In this document: in pieces, positions 7,074 through 13,121 of the stretch
Position numbering within the stretch: position 1 is the stretch's first letter
Layout: every line of letters starts with the position of its first letter
Source of the DNA: Thermoleophilia bacterium
GTDB taxonomy: Bacteria > Actinomycetota > Thermoleophilia > Gaiellales > Gaiellaceae
Assembly (NCBI GenBank): GCA_025936595.1
Contig: JAICTB010000036.1
Location: 1-13,121 of the forward strand
Reading direction: 5' to 3'
Length of the DNA: 13,121 nt
The notes under the pieces: model-generated
Seen by the model: only the letters and a program-made list of their open reading frames with translations
Told to the model about the DNA's origin: nothing
Database searches by the model: none
Translations under genes and position numbers: made by a program

Positions 7074-8360
7074 ATGGCAATCCGATCTATGTTCTGGAAC
7101 GTGAACCTCGGCGGAACGTGGGCCCCGCTGGCGGAACGCCCATTCCGGTTGCTCTGGCTCGGCCGCGTGGCGTCCGCAACCGGCGACGCACTCGTTCCCG
7201 TGGCGCTCGCCTTCGCCGTCCTGTCCGTGCGCCACTCGGCGACCGCGCTCGGCGGCGTGCTCGCAGCGTTCACGATCGCGCGCGTCGTGTTCACGCTCGC
7301 GGGCGGAGTGATCGCCGACCGTTTCCCGCGTCGGGCCGTGATGATCGGCTGCGACGGCGCGCGCGCGGCGGTCGAGGCGTTCACGGCCGTGATGTTGCTC
7401 ACGCACGCCATGACGCTGCCGATGTTCTTCGCCACCGCCGCCATCTTCGGCGCCGCCTCCGCGTTCTTCGCGCCTGCGTCGGACGGGCTCGTCCCGAAGA
7501 CGGTCAGCCCCGCGAACCTGCAGACCGCGAACGCGCTCCTCGCGACGTCACGCAACGGGCTGAGCATCTTCGGGCCCGCGGTCTCCGGCATCCTGATCGT
7601 CGCCGTCGGCACCGGCTGGGTGTTCGCGATCGACTCCGTCAGCTTCCTCGTCAGCATCTTCTTCCTCGCGCAGCTGAAGGTCCCCGCGCACGTGCGCGCA
7701 CAGCGCGCGCATTTCGTGCACGAACTGCGGGACGGCTGGCACGAGGTCGTCTCGCGCGATTGGGTGCGCGCGCCGATCGCCGGCTTCGCGATCTCGAACG
7801 TCTGCTTCGCGTCGTTTCTCGTGCTCGGCCCGACGATCTTCCGCGAGCACCCGCACGGTGCGCGCGACTGGGGGATCGTCTCGACGTGCGGCGCGATCGG
7901 CGCGATCGTCGGCAGCCTCCTCTCCGCGCGCTACCGGCCGTCACGACCGCTGACCGTGTGCTTCCTCGCAACGACGGTCGTCGCCCTGCCGATCGCCGCG
8001 CTCGCCGGGCCGCTGCCGACCCTCGCGATCGCCGCCGCCTGGCTCGCCGGGTCCGGCTCGATCACGTTTGCGAACACCTACTGGGAGACCACGCTCCAGC
8101 AGCGGATCCCCGAGAGCGTATTCGCGCGCGTCCGCTCGTACGACATCCTCGTGTCCTTTGTCTTCATGCCGGTCGGGATGATCGCCTTCGGCCCGATCGC
8201 GCACGTGTTCGGGAACGAGCAGACGCTGCTCGTCGCGGCGGGTGTCGCGTGCGCGACGAGCGTCGTCGTGGCATTCGTGCCGGGCGTGCACGCCGTCGCA
8301 GCACCGCGGAGCGAACCGCTGGAGCCCGGTGCGCCGGTGGCGAACCAGGTCCCGGTCTAG
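7074..8360 (+). CDS. MFS transporter, DHA3/EntS-like multidrug or siderophore exporter type
   Basis: 428-residue permease with about 12 hydrophobic helices, probably an inner-membrane proton-coupled exporter. The N-terminal PFRLLWLGRVASATGDALVPVALAF stretch (23-47) and the loop motif A GGVIADRFPRR (77-87) are characteristic of the DHA3 branch (MFS_3, EntS-like). A second-half helix region GSITFANTYWETTLQQRIPE with the following FARVRSYD is also typical of this branch. The tail is hydrophilic and proline-rich. The start is uncertain: ATG 7074 and ATG 7089 are both in frame and neither has a good ribosome site. The frame stays open upstream to 6567, but that part crosses hairpins and reads as low-quality sequence. 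It converges with lpdA, with only 7 bp between stop codons. The substrate cannot be read from sequence. The nearby quinone genes make toxic aromatics a possible guess but are not direct evidence. Confidence 0.87.
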   Translation: MAIRSMFWNVNLGGTWAPLAERPFRLLWLGRVASATGDALVPVALAFAVLSVRHSATALGGVLAAFTIARVVFTLAGGVIADRFPRRAVMIGCDGARAAVEAFTAVMLLTHAMTLPMFFATAAIFGAASAFFAPASDGLVPKTVSPANLQTANALLATSRNGLSIFGPAVSGILIVAVGTGWVFAIDSVSFLVSIFFLAQLKVPAHVRAQRAHFVHELRDGWHEVVSRDWVRAPIAGFAISNVCFASFLVLGPTIFREHPHGARDWGIVSTCGAIGAIVGSLLSARYRPSRPLTVCFLATTVVALPIAALAGPLPTLAIAAAWLAGSGSITFANTYWETTLQQRIPESVFARVRSYDILVSFVFMPVGMIAFGPIAHVFGNEQTLLVAAGVACATSVVVAFVPGVHAVAAPRSEPLEPGAPVANQVPV

Positions 8361-8367
8361 TTGAACT

Positions 8368-9768
8368 TCAGGCCGGTGCCTTCTTCTTGTTTGGCAGGTG
8401 GATCGCGCGGCCGAGCGCGACGAGCCCAGCCTCCTTGATCGCCTCGGAGAGCGTGGGGTGCGCGGCCATCCCGTCGGCGACCGTCTCGACCGTCGCCTCC
8501 GCGTCGATCGCGACCGTCCCCGCCTCGATCAGGTCGGTGACGTGCGGGCCGACCATGATCAGGCCGAGCAACTCCCCGTAGCGCGACTCGTGGATCGACT
8601 TCACCCAGCCGACGGTGTCGCCCTGCATCACCGCGCGCGCGTTCGCCTGCCAAGGGAAGACGCCGGTTGCGACGTCGTCGCCGTAGAGCTCGCGCGCCTG
8701 TGCCTCGGTAAGGCCGACGCCGGCGATCTCCGGATCGGTGTAGATCGGCCGCGGCACCGCACGGTTGTCGACGATCGCTTCGTGGCCGCACGCGTTCTCG
8801 GCGGCGACCTCGCCTTCACGGAACGCGGTGTGCGCGAGCTGCCAGTAGCCGGCGCAGTCGCCGACGGCGTAGATGTGCGGCACGCTCGTCCGCCGGTGCT
8901 CGTCGGCTGTGATGCCCTTGCGCCGGTCGAACTCGACGCCGGCGGCTTCGAGGCCGATGCCCTCGACGAGCGGCCCGCGACCGACTGACACGAGCATCAG
9001 GTCGCATTCGACGCTCTCGCCGTCGCCGAACGAGACGGCGAGCGAGTTGCCCCGCTGCTCGACGCCGGTGCACTGCTTGCCGAGCTGCAGCGTGATGCCG
9101 CGCTTCGAGAACTGCTTCGCGAGCTCTTTTGCCGCATCCGCGTCCTCCTGCGGAATCAGCGTGTCGAGCATCTCGATGATCGTCACCTCGGAGCCGAAGC
9201 GGTTGAAGATCGACGCGAATTCAGCGCCGATGATGCCGCCGCCGAGGATGACGAGGCGCCTCGGCACCTCGGTCTGCGCGAGGAGGCCGGTCGAGTCGAC
9301 GCAGAGGTCGCTCTCGAGACCGGGAATCGGCGGGCGTAGCGGGAACGAGCCGGTCGCGACGATCGCCTGCTTGAAGCGGATGTCCTCGCCGCCCTCGACC
9401 GCGATCGTCGTCGCATCGGTGAACCTGCCGGTGCCCTTGATCCACTCGACGCCGTTCACCTTCAGCAGGCCGGCGACGCCGCCGGTCATCTGCTTGACGA
9501 CATTCGCCTTCCACTCGTTCGCCGCGGCGAAGTCGAGCTGCGGCTCGGCGACTCTGACGCCGAGCTTCCCGAACGTCTCGCCGGCCTGGTGCAGGAAGTG
9601 CGCCGTCTGCACCCACGCCTTCGTCGGAATGCACCCGACGCGCAGGCAGGTGCCGCCGAGCTCGGGCTCCTTCTCGATGCACGCGACCCGCGCGCCGAGC
9701 TGCGCGGCGCGGATCGCGGCCGTGTAGCCGCCCGGGCCGCCGCCGAGAACTGCGATGTCGAAGTCCAT
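8368..9768 (-). CDS. lpdA: Dihydrolipoamide dehydrogenase (E3)
   Basis: 466-residue cytoplasmic flavoprotein that reoxidises dihydrolipoyl groups of 2-oxoacid dehydrogenase or glycine-cleavage complexes with NAD+. It has the FAD motif VLGGGPGG (7-14), the redox disulphide GGTCLRVGC (C41 and C46), the NAD motif VILGGGIIGAEFA (173-185), GDCAG (303-307) and the C-terminal His-Glu pair in HPTLSE (H437, E442). Length is normal for the family and nothing is missing. The start is ATG at 9768, directly before the Rossmann strand; upstream codons in this frame overlap the quinone-oxidoreductase gene and are not protein-like. It lies 20 bp downstream of the quinone-oxidoreductase stop, so the two are probably one operon. 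No E1 or E2 gene is in the window. An alternative in this superfamily is mycothione or mercuric reductase, but HPTLSE and overall similarity favour E3. Confidence 0.94.
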   Translation of the reverse strand: MDFDIAVLGGGPGGYTAAIRAAQLGARVACIEKEPELGGTCLRVGCIPTKAWVQTAHFLHQAGETFGKLGVRVAEPQLDFAAANEWKANVVKQMTGGVAGLLKVNGVEWIKGTGRFTDATTIAVEGGEDIRFKQAIVATGSFPLRPPIPGLESDLCVDSTGLLAQTEVPRRLVILGGGIIGAEFASIFNRFGSEVTIIEMLDTLIPQEDADAAKELAKQFSKRGITLQLGKQCTGVEQRGNSLAVSFGDGESVECDLMLVSVGRGPLVEGIGLEAAGVEFDRRKGITADEHRRTSVPHIYAVGDCAGYWQLAHTAFREGEVAAENACGHEAIVDNRAVPRPIYTDPEIAGVGLTEAQARELYGDDVATGVFPWQANARAVMQGDTVGWVKSIHESRYGELLGLIMVGPHVTDLIEAGTVAIDAEATVETVADGMAAHPTLSEAIKEAGLVALGRAIHLPNKKKAPA

Positions 9769-9788
9769 TGCGCGATCGTACCCGGGCG

Positions 9789-10673
9789 CTACGGGACGAT
9801 GACGAGCTTCCCGAACTTGCCGCCCGCGGCGAAGCGCTCGTAGGCGGCCTGCGCATGCTCGAGCGGGAAGGTCTCCTCGACGGGAACGGTGAGGCGGCCG
9901 TCGGCGAGGAGCGGCAGGGCGTGGCCCTCGAGCCGGCGGAGCACGTCCTCCTTCTCCTCGACGCTGCGCGCGCGCAGCGTCGAGGCGTGGATGCGCCCGC
10001 GGTTGCGCATCAGCAGCCCGAAATCGACCTCGGCCTTCGCGCCCGCGCCCGTGCCGATCACGACGATGCGGCCGTGCTTCGCGAGGCGGCCGAGGTTCTC
10101 GGTGAGGTTGTCGCCGCCGACGAGCTCGAGGATCACGTCGTACTCGCCGCTCGGATCGGTGTCGGCCCCGAAGGCCTCGACCTCGGCCCGGTGGTGCCGG
10201 ACGGTGCCGGTGACGTGCGCCCCCGACTGGACGCCGAGCTGCACCGCCGCGGTGCCGACGCCGCCCGCCGCGCCGTTCACGAGCAGGCGCTCGCCGTCGC
10301 GCAGCTGCGCCTGCGAGAAGAGCGCGTCGTGCGCCGTCGCGTAGGCCTCCACGAAGCCGCCGGCCTGCGGCCAGTCGACGCGCTCCGGCACCCGCAGCAC
10401 GTGCGTGTGGTGCACCGCAACGAGCTCCGCCTGGCCGCCGCCGGGCAGGAGCGCCATCACGCGCTCGCCGTCCTCCGTCTCGCCCGCGCATTCGAGCCCT
10501 GGGATGTCCTCCGGCGCGCCCGGCGGTGGCGGATAGCGGCCCGCGCGCTGCATCAGGTCGGCGCCGTTGATGCCCGCCGCCTTCACCTTGATCAGGATCT
10601 CGCCGTCGCGGGGAACCGGGTCGGGGCGCTCCTCGATCTCGAGCCGCCCTTCGACGATGACGACCGCACGCAT
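9789..10673 (-). CDS. PIG3-type NAD(P)H:quinone oxidoreductase, short zinc-free MDR
   Basis: 294-residue member of the medium-chain dehydrogenase/reductase superfamily. Such enzymes reduce quinones or enones with NADPH. KAAGINGADLMQRAGRYPPPPG (31-52) is the PIG3/QOR signature region and NGAAGGVGTAAVQL (133-146) is the nucleotide-binding turn. FGKLVIVP at the end matches the family terminus, and zinc ligands are absent as expected. The family is usually about 325 residues; two segments look shortened. One follows the LECAGE motif near 60-70, where the linker before GDRV is missing. The other lies near 168-178, between FGAD and YDVILELVGG. Both are loop regions and both domains remain complete, so I see a compact enzyme rather than a damaged gene. 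The start is ATG at 10673, 17 bp from the divergent dioxygenase start. It probably leads the operon with lpdA. Confidence 0.9.
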   Translation of the reverse strand: MRAVVIVEGRLEIEERPDPVPRDGEILIKVKAAGINGADLMQRAGRYPPPPGAPEDIPGLECAGETEDGERVMALLPGGGQAELVAVHHTHVLRVPERVDWPQAGGFVEAYATAHDALFSQAQLRDGERLLVNGAAGGVGTAAVQLGVQSGAHVTGTVRHHRAEVEAFGADTDPSGEYDVILELVGGDNLTENLGRLAKHGRIVVIGTGAGAKAEVDFGLLMRNRGRIHASTLRARSVEEKEDVLRRLEGHALPLLADGRLTVPVEETFPLEHAQAAYERFAAGGKFGKLVIVP

Positions 10674-10690
10674 TCCGGCATGCTACGGAC
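10674..10690. promoter_or_regulatory. Very short divergent intergenic region with a small dyad
   Basis: The whole gap between the start codons is 17 bp. It contains TCCG (10674-10677) and CGGA (10686-10689) as inverted half-sites around the palindrome GCATGC (10678-10683). The promoters of both genes must lie inside the opposing coding sequence or give leaderless transcripts. A regulator bound here could block both genes, but half-sites this short can occur by chance. Confidence 0.25.
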
Positions 10691-11584
10691 GTGAAGCTCG
10701 AAGGCGTCCACCACGTGACGTGCATCACCGGCGACGCGACGGCGAACGTCGAGTTCTACGCCGGCGAGCTCGGGCTGCGGATGGTAAAGAAGACCGTCAA
10801 CCAGGACGATCCGACCGTCTACCACCTCTTCTACGCCGACGAACGCGGGTCGGCGGGCGCCGACATCACGTTCTTCGAGTATCCCGGCGCGTCGAAAGGA
10901 CGCGCCGGCGACGGGATGGTGCACACGGTTGCGTTTCGCGTCGGCTCCGAGGAGTCGCTCGAGTTCTGGCGCACGCGCGTCGGGGGCAAGCTCGACGCGC
11001 GGTCACTGCTCTTCGAGGATCCGGAGGGGCTGACGCTGCAGCTCGTCGTCGACGACTCGGGCGAGCCGCCGTTGACGGCCGATGCGCCCGACGTGCCGGA
11101 GGAGCATCGCATCCGCGGGTTCGCGGGCGTGCGCGCGTACGCCGCGGCGCCGGAGCGCAGCGACGCGTTGCTGCGTGCGCTCGGGTTCGAGGAGGGCTGG
11201 GTCGCGCGGGGCGGCCGTCGCAGCGGCTTCTACATCTACGACGCGCCTCCCGAGGCGCGCGGGCTGCAGGCGGGCGGGACCGTGCACCACGTCGCGTGGG
11301 CGTCGGAGCCGGACGAGCACGAGGCGTGGCGGGAGCGGGTGATCGAGGGCGGTGGGCAGCCGACCCCGGTGATCGACCGCTTCTACTTCAAGTCGATCTA
11401 CTTCCGCGAGCCGAGCGGCGTGCTCTTCGAGATCGCGACGATCGGGCCGGGCTTCACAGCGGACGAGCCCTTCGAGACGCTCGGCGAGACGCTCTCGCTG
11501 CCGCCGAACTACGAGCAGTACCGCGAGCAGGTCGAGAAGATCCTCACGCCGCTGCCGAACCCGCGCGCGGCGCGCCGGGCGTGA
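10691..11584 (+). CDS. Ring-cleaving dioxygenase of the VOC family, MhqO-like
   Basis: 297-residue extradiol-type, Fe(II)-dependent dioxygenase built from repeated VOC beta-alpha-beta-beta-beta units. Relatives (MhqO, MhqE, PcpA, LinE) open hydroquinone-type rings. Expected metal ligands by comparison with PcpA are H8 (in GVHHVT), H200 (in TVHHVAWAS) and E247 (in PSGVLFEIAT). The first module carries LGLRMVKKTVNQDDPTVYH, a typical signature. Length is close to the family's 310. The start is GTG at 10691; an ATG at 10680 is in another frame and reaches a stop in five codons. The upstream sequence is only weakly ribosome-site-like. Its stop overlaps the next gene's start by 4 nt (GTGA), implying translational coupling to the MhqD-like hydrolase. 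Function is inferred from the family; the exact hydroquinone substrate is unknown. Confidence 0.9.
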   Translation: MKLEGVHHVTCITGDATANVEFYAGELGLRMVKKTVNQDDPTVYHLFYADERGSAGADITFFEYPGASKGRAGDGMVHTVAFRVGSEESLEFWRTRVGGKLDARSLLFEDPEGLTLQLVVDDSGEPPLTADAPDVPEEHRIRGFAGVRAYAAAPERSDALLRALGFEEGWVARGGRRSGFYIYDAPPEARGLQAGGTVHHVAWASEPDEHEAWRERVIEGGGQPTPVIDRFYFKSIYFREPSGVLFEIATIGPGFTADEPFETLGETLSLPPNYEQYREQVEKILTPLPNPRAARRA

Positions 11585-12186
11585 TCGTCCGCGAGCGGCC
11601 GGCGGCGGGCGACGCCGCAGGCGCGCTCGTCCTCCTGCACGGGCGCGGGGCCGACGAGCACGACCTCTTTCCGCTGCTCGACGTGCTCGACCCGTCGCAC
11701 AGGCTGCACGGGTACTGCCCGCGCGCGCCGCTCCGGCTGCCGCCGGGCGGCGCACACTGGTACGTCGTGCCGCGCGTCGGCTATCCGGATCCGGGAACGT
11801 TTGCCGCGTCGTACGCCGAGGCTGCGACGTGGCTGGACTCGCTGCCGCACGAGCAGGTGGTGCTCGGCGGGTTCTCGCAGGGTTGCGTGATGGCGCTTGC
11901 GCTCGGGCTCGGCGCCGGGCGCCCCCGGCCGGCGGCGGTGTGCGGGTTCTCGGGGTTCATTCCCGTGGTCGAAGGCTGGTCGCTCGACGTGTCACGCCCG
12001 CTGCCGCCAGTCGCGCTCGGGCACGGCACGTACGACCAGGTGATCCCGGTCGAGTTCGGCGAGGCCGCCCGCGACGCACTGGTCGCCGCGGGCGGCGAGC
12101 TCCTCTACCGCGAATACCCGTTGCCGCACACCCTGGACGAGCAGTTCCTGCTCGACGTGCGCGACTGGCTCGCCGGAAAGGTGTAG
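11581..12186 (+). CDS. Phospholipase/carboxylesterase-family serine hydrolase, MhqD-like
   Basis: 201-residue alpha/beta hydrolase with a small single-domain fold and no signal peptide, so cytoplasmic. LHGRGADEHDL (19-29) forms the oxyanion-hole strand and turn, GFSQG (97-101) holds the nucleophile S99, GTYDQVIP gives D152, and PLPHTLDEQ gives H183, so the triad is complete. The family hydrolyses carboxylic esters; MhqD of Bacillus lies beside a ring-cleaving dioxygenase, as here. The start is GTG at 11581, inside the stop of the dioxygenase gene. Candidate upstream starts in this frame would run through the dioxygenase gene. It converges on the secreted-protein gene with 15 bp between stops and no hairpin. 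The role in quinone detoxification is inferred from the neighbour; generic esterase activity is well supported. Confidence 0.88.
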   Translation: MIVRERPAAGDAAGALVLLHGRGADEHDLFPLLDVLDPSHRLHGYCPRAPLRLPPGGAHWYVVPRVGYPDPGTFAASYAEAATWLDSLPHEQVVLGGFSQGCVMALALGLGAGRPRPAAVCGFSGFIPVVEGWSLDVSRPLPPVALGHGTYDQVIPVEFGEAARDALVAAGGELLYREYPLPHTLDEQFLLDVRDWLAGKV

Positions 12187-12201
12187 ACCGGCTTTAGAAG
12201 C

Positions 12202-12756
12202 TTAGGGATAGCCGCCGCCCCCTCCGGGATACGGAGAGGTCGTCGTCGTGCCGCTCGTGGTGGTGCCACTCGTCGTGCTGCCGCTCGTGGTGGTCGTCGT
12301 CGCGGCCTTCACGATCGCGAGGCCCTTCGCGTTCATCACATACCACTTCCCGCCGAAGAAGTCCTGGCCCTGACCCTTCGTCTGGCCGGCCCGCTTGTCG
12401 AGGAAGAACCGGTAGAGCGGATGCCCGCGATAGGTGACCTGGCGCTTGCCGTCCTTGCGCTGGGTCGTTCCAACGAGCGAGGCCTTGACGCCCGTGCCGA
12501 CGGCCGGCTTCGCGACCTTCGTCAGCAGTGGCGGCCAGTCGGTCGCGCACGTTCCGTAACAGGTGCTTTTCGTCGTCTTGTCGCGGCGGAACAGATAGAG
12601 CGCACGCCCATTCGCGCTGACGAGCACCTTGCCGAGCGGCGTGGCCCGCAAGTTCACTGTCCCATTCGCGGTCGAGCGGTGCGCATAGGCGGCACCGACG
12701 CCGATCACGAAGACGAGCACGAACACCAGTAGCGTTCCTGGTTTACCGAAGCGCAT
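12202..12756 (-). CDS. Secreted protein with Lipoprotein_15-type repeats and Thr/Ser/Gly tail
   Basis: 184 residues. Residues 1-25 are a signal peptide (basic start, LLVFVLVFVIGVG core, AYA before the mature end). Two repeats of the Lipoprotein_15 (PF03640) type follow. The first is at about 40-80 with GRALYLFRRDK and CYGTCATDWPPLL, a cysteine pair C66/C70. The second is at about 105-148 with GHPLYRFFLDKR and KWYVMNAKG. Residues 153-174 are Thr/Ser/Gly-only, followed by a Pro/Gly-rich end. Many relatives carry a lipobox cysteine; none is visible at this cleavage site, so the protein should be released or held by its tail. The biochemical function of the family is not established to my knowledge. 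The start ATG at 12756 is fixed by a strong ribosome site. It is transcribed away from the repeat-rich region at the right edge. Confidence 0.87.
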   Translation of the reverse strand: MRFGKPGTLLVFVLVFVIGVGAAYAHRSTANGTVNLRATPLGKVLVSANGRALYLFRRDKTTKSTCYGTCATDWPPLLTKVAKPAVGTGVKASLVGTTQRKDGKRQVTYRGHPLYRFFLDKRAGQTKGQGQDFFGGKWYVMNAKGLAIVKAATTTTTSGSTTSGTTTSGTTTTSPYPGGGGGYP

Positions 12757-12762
12757 TGGGAT

Positions 12763-12771
12763 CTCCTCCTT
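12763..12771 (-). promoter_or_regulatory. Strong ribosome binding site of the secreted-protein gene
   Basis: AAGGAGGAG on the minus strand, 6 nt before ATG 12756. It is the best Shine-Dalgarno match in the window and fixes the start. Confidence 0.75.
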
Positions 12772-12789
12772 TGCATCGAAGCGATCGCC

Positions 12790-12809
12790 CGCGTAGTGGT
12801 TGGTACGCG
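12790..12809. promoter_or_regulatory. Dyad CGCGTA-N8-TACGCG upstream of the secreted-protein gene
   Basis: Perfect 6-bp half-sites (12790-12795 and 12804-12809) around GTGGTTGG, about 34 bp upstream of ATG 12756. Length and position suit a dimeric-regulator operator near the transcription start. I found no convincing -35/-10 pair around it. Confidence 0.35.
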
Positions 12810-12840
12810 TGACCGAGCGCAGCGGATTTCGTGCCGCTCA

Positions 12841-12858
12841 AACCGGGGTCAGGAGCTC
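12841..12858 (+). repeat. Direct repeat head, copy 1
   Basis: AACCGGGGTCAGGAGCTC, identical to 12987-13004 over all 18 bp; start-to-start spacing is 146 bp. It contains GAGCTC and a GGGGTCAG block. It is 14 bp from the left arm of the first inverted repeat. Confidence 0.9.
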
Positions 12859-12872
12859 GTGATGTCTCGGAA

Positions 12873-12975
12873 GGACATGTCCTTCGTACGATCCGGCGCA
12901 CGATTCGCACTTGCGAACAGCCACGCGTCGAAGTTCTGGCAGTTGCGTGGCGGAATCGTCTCGAACGACATGTCC
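12873..12975. repeat. Imperfect inverted repeat between the two direct repeats
   Basis: Outer arms 12873-12886 and 12962-12975 are complementary at 13 of 14 positions and share the palindrome GACATGTC. A second pair is ACGATTC (12900-12906) with GAATCGT (12953-12959), and a third is CCACGC (12921-12926) with GCGTGG (12945-12950). A local hairpin TTCGC-ACTT-GCGAA sits at 12904-12917. Separately, 12870-12885 is itself a perfect 16-bp palindrome. The nesting supports a folded element; the arms are separated by unequal bulges (13 versus 2 nt). Confidence 0.65.
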
Positions 12976-12986
12976 GCGGAGGACAG

Positions 12987-13004
12987 AACCGGGGTCAGGA
13001 GCTC
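12987..13004 (+). repeat. Direct repeat head, copy 2
   Basis: Second exact copy of the 18-bp head found at 12841. It opens the second module and is followed by ATCTCACAATGACC rather than GTGATGTC, so identity stops abruptly at the end of the head. Confidence 0.9.
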
Positions 13005-13039
13005 ATCTCACAATGACCAGCCATGTCGCCTGGCCGCGC

Positions 13040-13121
13040 TGCGCGGCACGAGGCTGTGTCCTCAGTCGCCCCGATAGCTTCGGCTATCGGGGCTCCCTGC
13101 GTCCTTGCCTCGCACCGCGCA
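13040..13121. repeat. Long two-tier palindrome with TTCG-capped stem, reaching the window edge
   Basis: Outer arms 13040-13054 and 13107-13121 match at 13 of 15 positions. After symmetrical 13-nt internal loops comes a perfect 11-bp stem, 13068-13078 with 13083-13093, closed by C-TTCG-G. UUCG is among the most stable RNA tetraloops and the stem is not followed by a T tract. Pairing may continue beyond the right edge. Confidence 0.75.

Larger units (their letters stand above)
12810..13121. other. Repeat-rich stretch with no credible gene
   Basis: No open frame here has a recognisable domain. The stretch is built from two modules: an identical 18-bp head followed by a foldable body (12841-12986 and 12987 to the edge). 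This resembles an interspersed palindromic element or structured RNA rather than coding sequence. Its right boundary lies outside the window. Confidence 0.6.

Noticed and set aside
9769..10728. In-frame upstream extension of lpdA
   Set aside because: It overlaps the quinone-oxidoreductase gene in another frame. The E3 family starts at the Rossmann strand, as ATG 9768 gives.
10567..11580. In-frame upstream extension of the MhqD-like hydrolase
   Set aside because: It runs out of frame through the dioxygenase gene. Family length and the GTGA overlap support GTG 11581.
12841..13004. CRISPR array
   Set aside because: Only two copies of the 18-bp repeat exist, the interval is 128 bp and itself palindromic, and no cas gene is present.
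12796..13077. Plus-strand open frame of 93 codons
   Set aside because: It spans both 18-bp repeats and the palindromic bodies, lacks a ribosome site and shows no domain; probably a chance frame through a repeat element.
13068..13093. Rho-independent terminator
   Set aside because: The stem is strong, but no T tract follows on either strand and no gene ends nearby.

Overview
The window is GC-rich DNA with long antisense open frames, several GTG starts and few strong Shine-Dalgarno sites. This points to a high-GC actinobacterium, possibly of the Thermoleophilia type; the taxon is inferred from composition and gene families, not from a marker gene. I recognise no tRNA, rRNA, transposase, integrase or CRISPR array.

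Left block (1-6603, all on the minus strand). From upstream to downstream it holds a large secreted protein with three C-terminal IPT/TIG domains, a hairpin terminator, a zinc-ribbon short-chain dehydrogenase-like protein lacking the usual catalytic tyrosine, and a HelZ-like SNF2 helicase. The helicase runs off the left edge just after motif VI (QATDRVHR). The IPT gene has a good promoter candidate whose -35 box coincides with a false upstream TTG start.

Middle (6630-8360). A 70-residue single-pass membrane protein lies on the minus strand and an MFS drug-exporter-type permease on the plus strand. The leader between them holds three hairpins. The strongest has the layout of a minus-strand intrinsic terminator but no gene upstream of it.

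Right block (8368-12186). Dihydrolipoamide dehydrogenase (lpdA) follows a PIG3-type quinone oxidoreductase on the minus strand. Diverging from the oxidoreductase, with only 17 bp between start codons, is a plus-strand pair: an MhqO-like ring-cleaving VOC dioxygenase overlapping by 4 nt with an MhqD-like serine hydrolase. The set resembles the quinone/hydroquinone detoxification genes of the Bacillus MhqR regulon, here combined with a quinone reductase. I infer a quinone-stress module; no regulator is visible.

Right end (12202-13121). A secreted protein with Lipoprotein_15-type repeats and a Thr/Ser/Gly tail is followed by about 365 bp without a credible gene. This stretch holds two copies of an identical 18-bp head, each followed by a different foldable palindromic body. 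The second body has an 11-bp stem capped by TTCG inside a longer inverted repeat that reaches the window edge. This interspersed, REP-like or structured-RNA-like element is the least explained part of the window.
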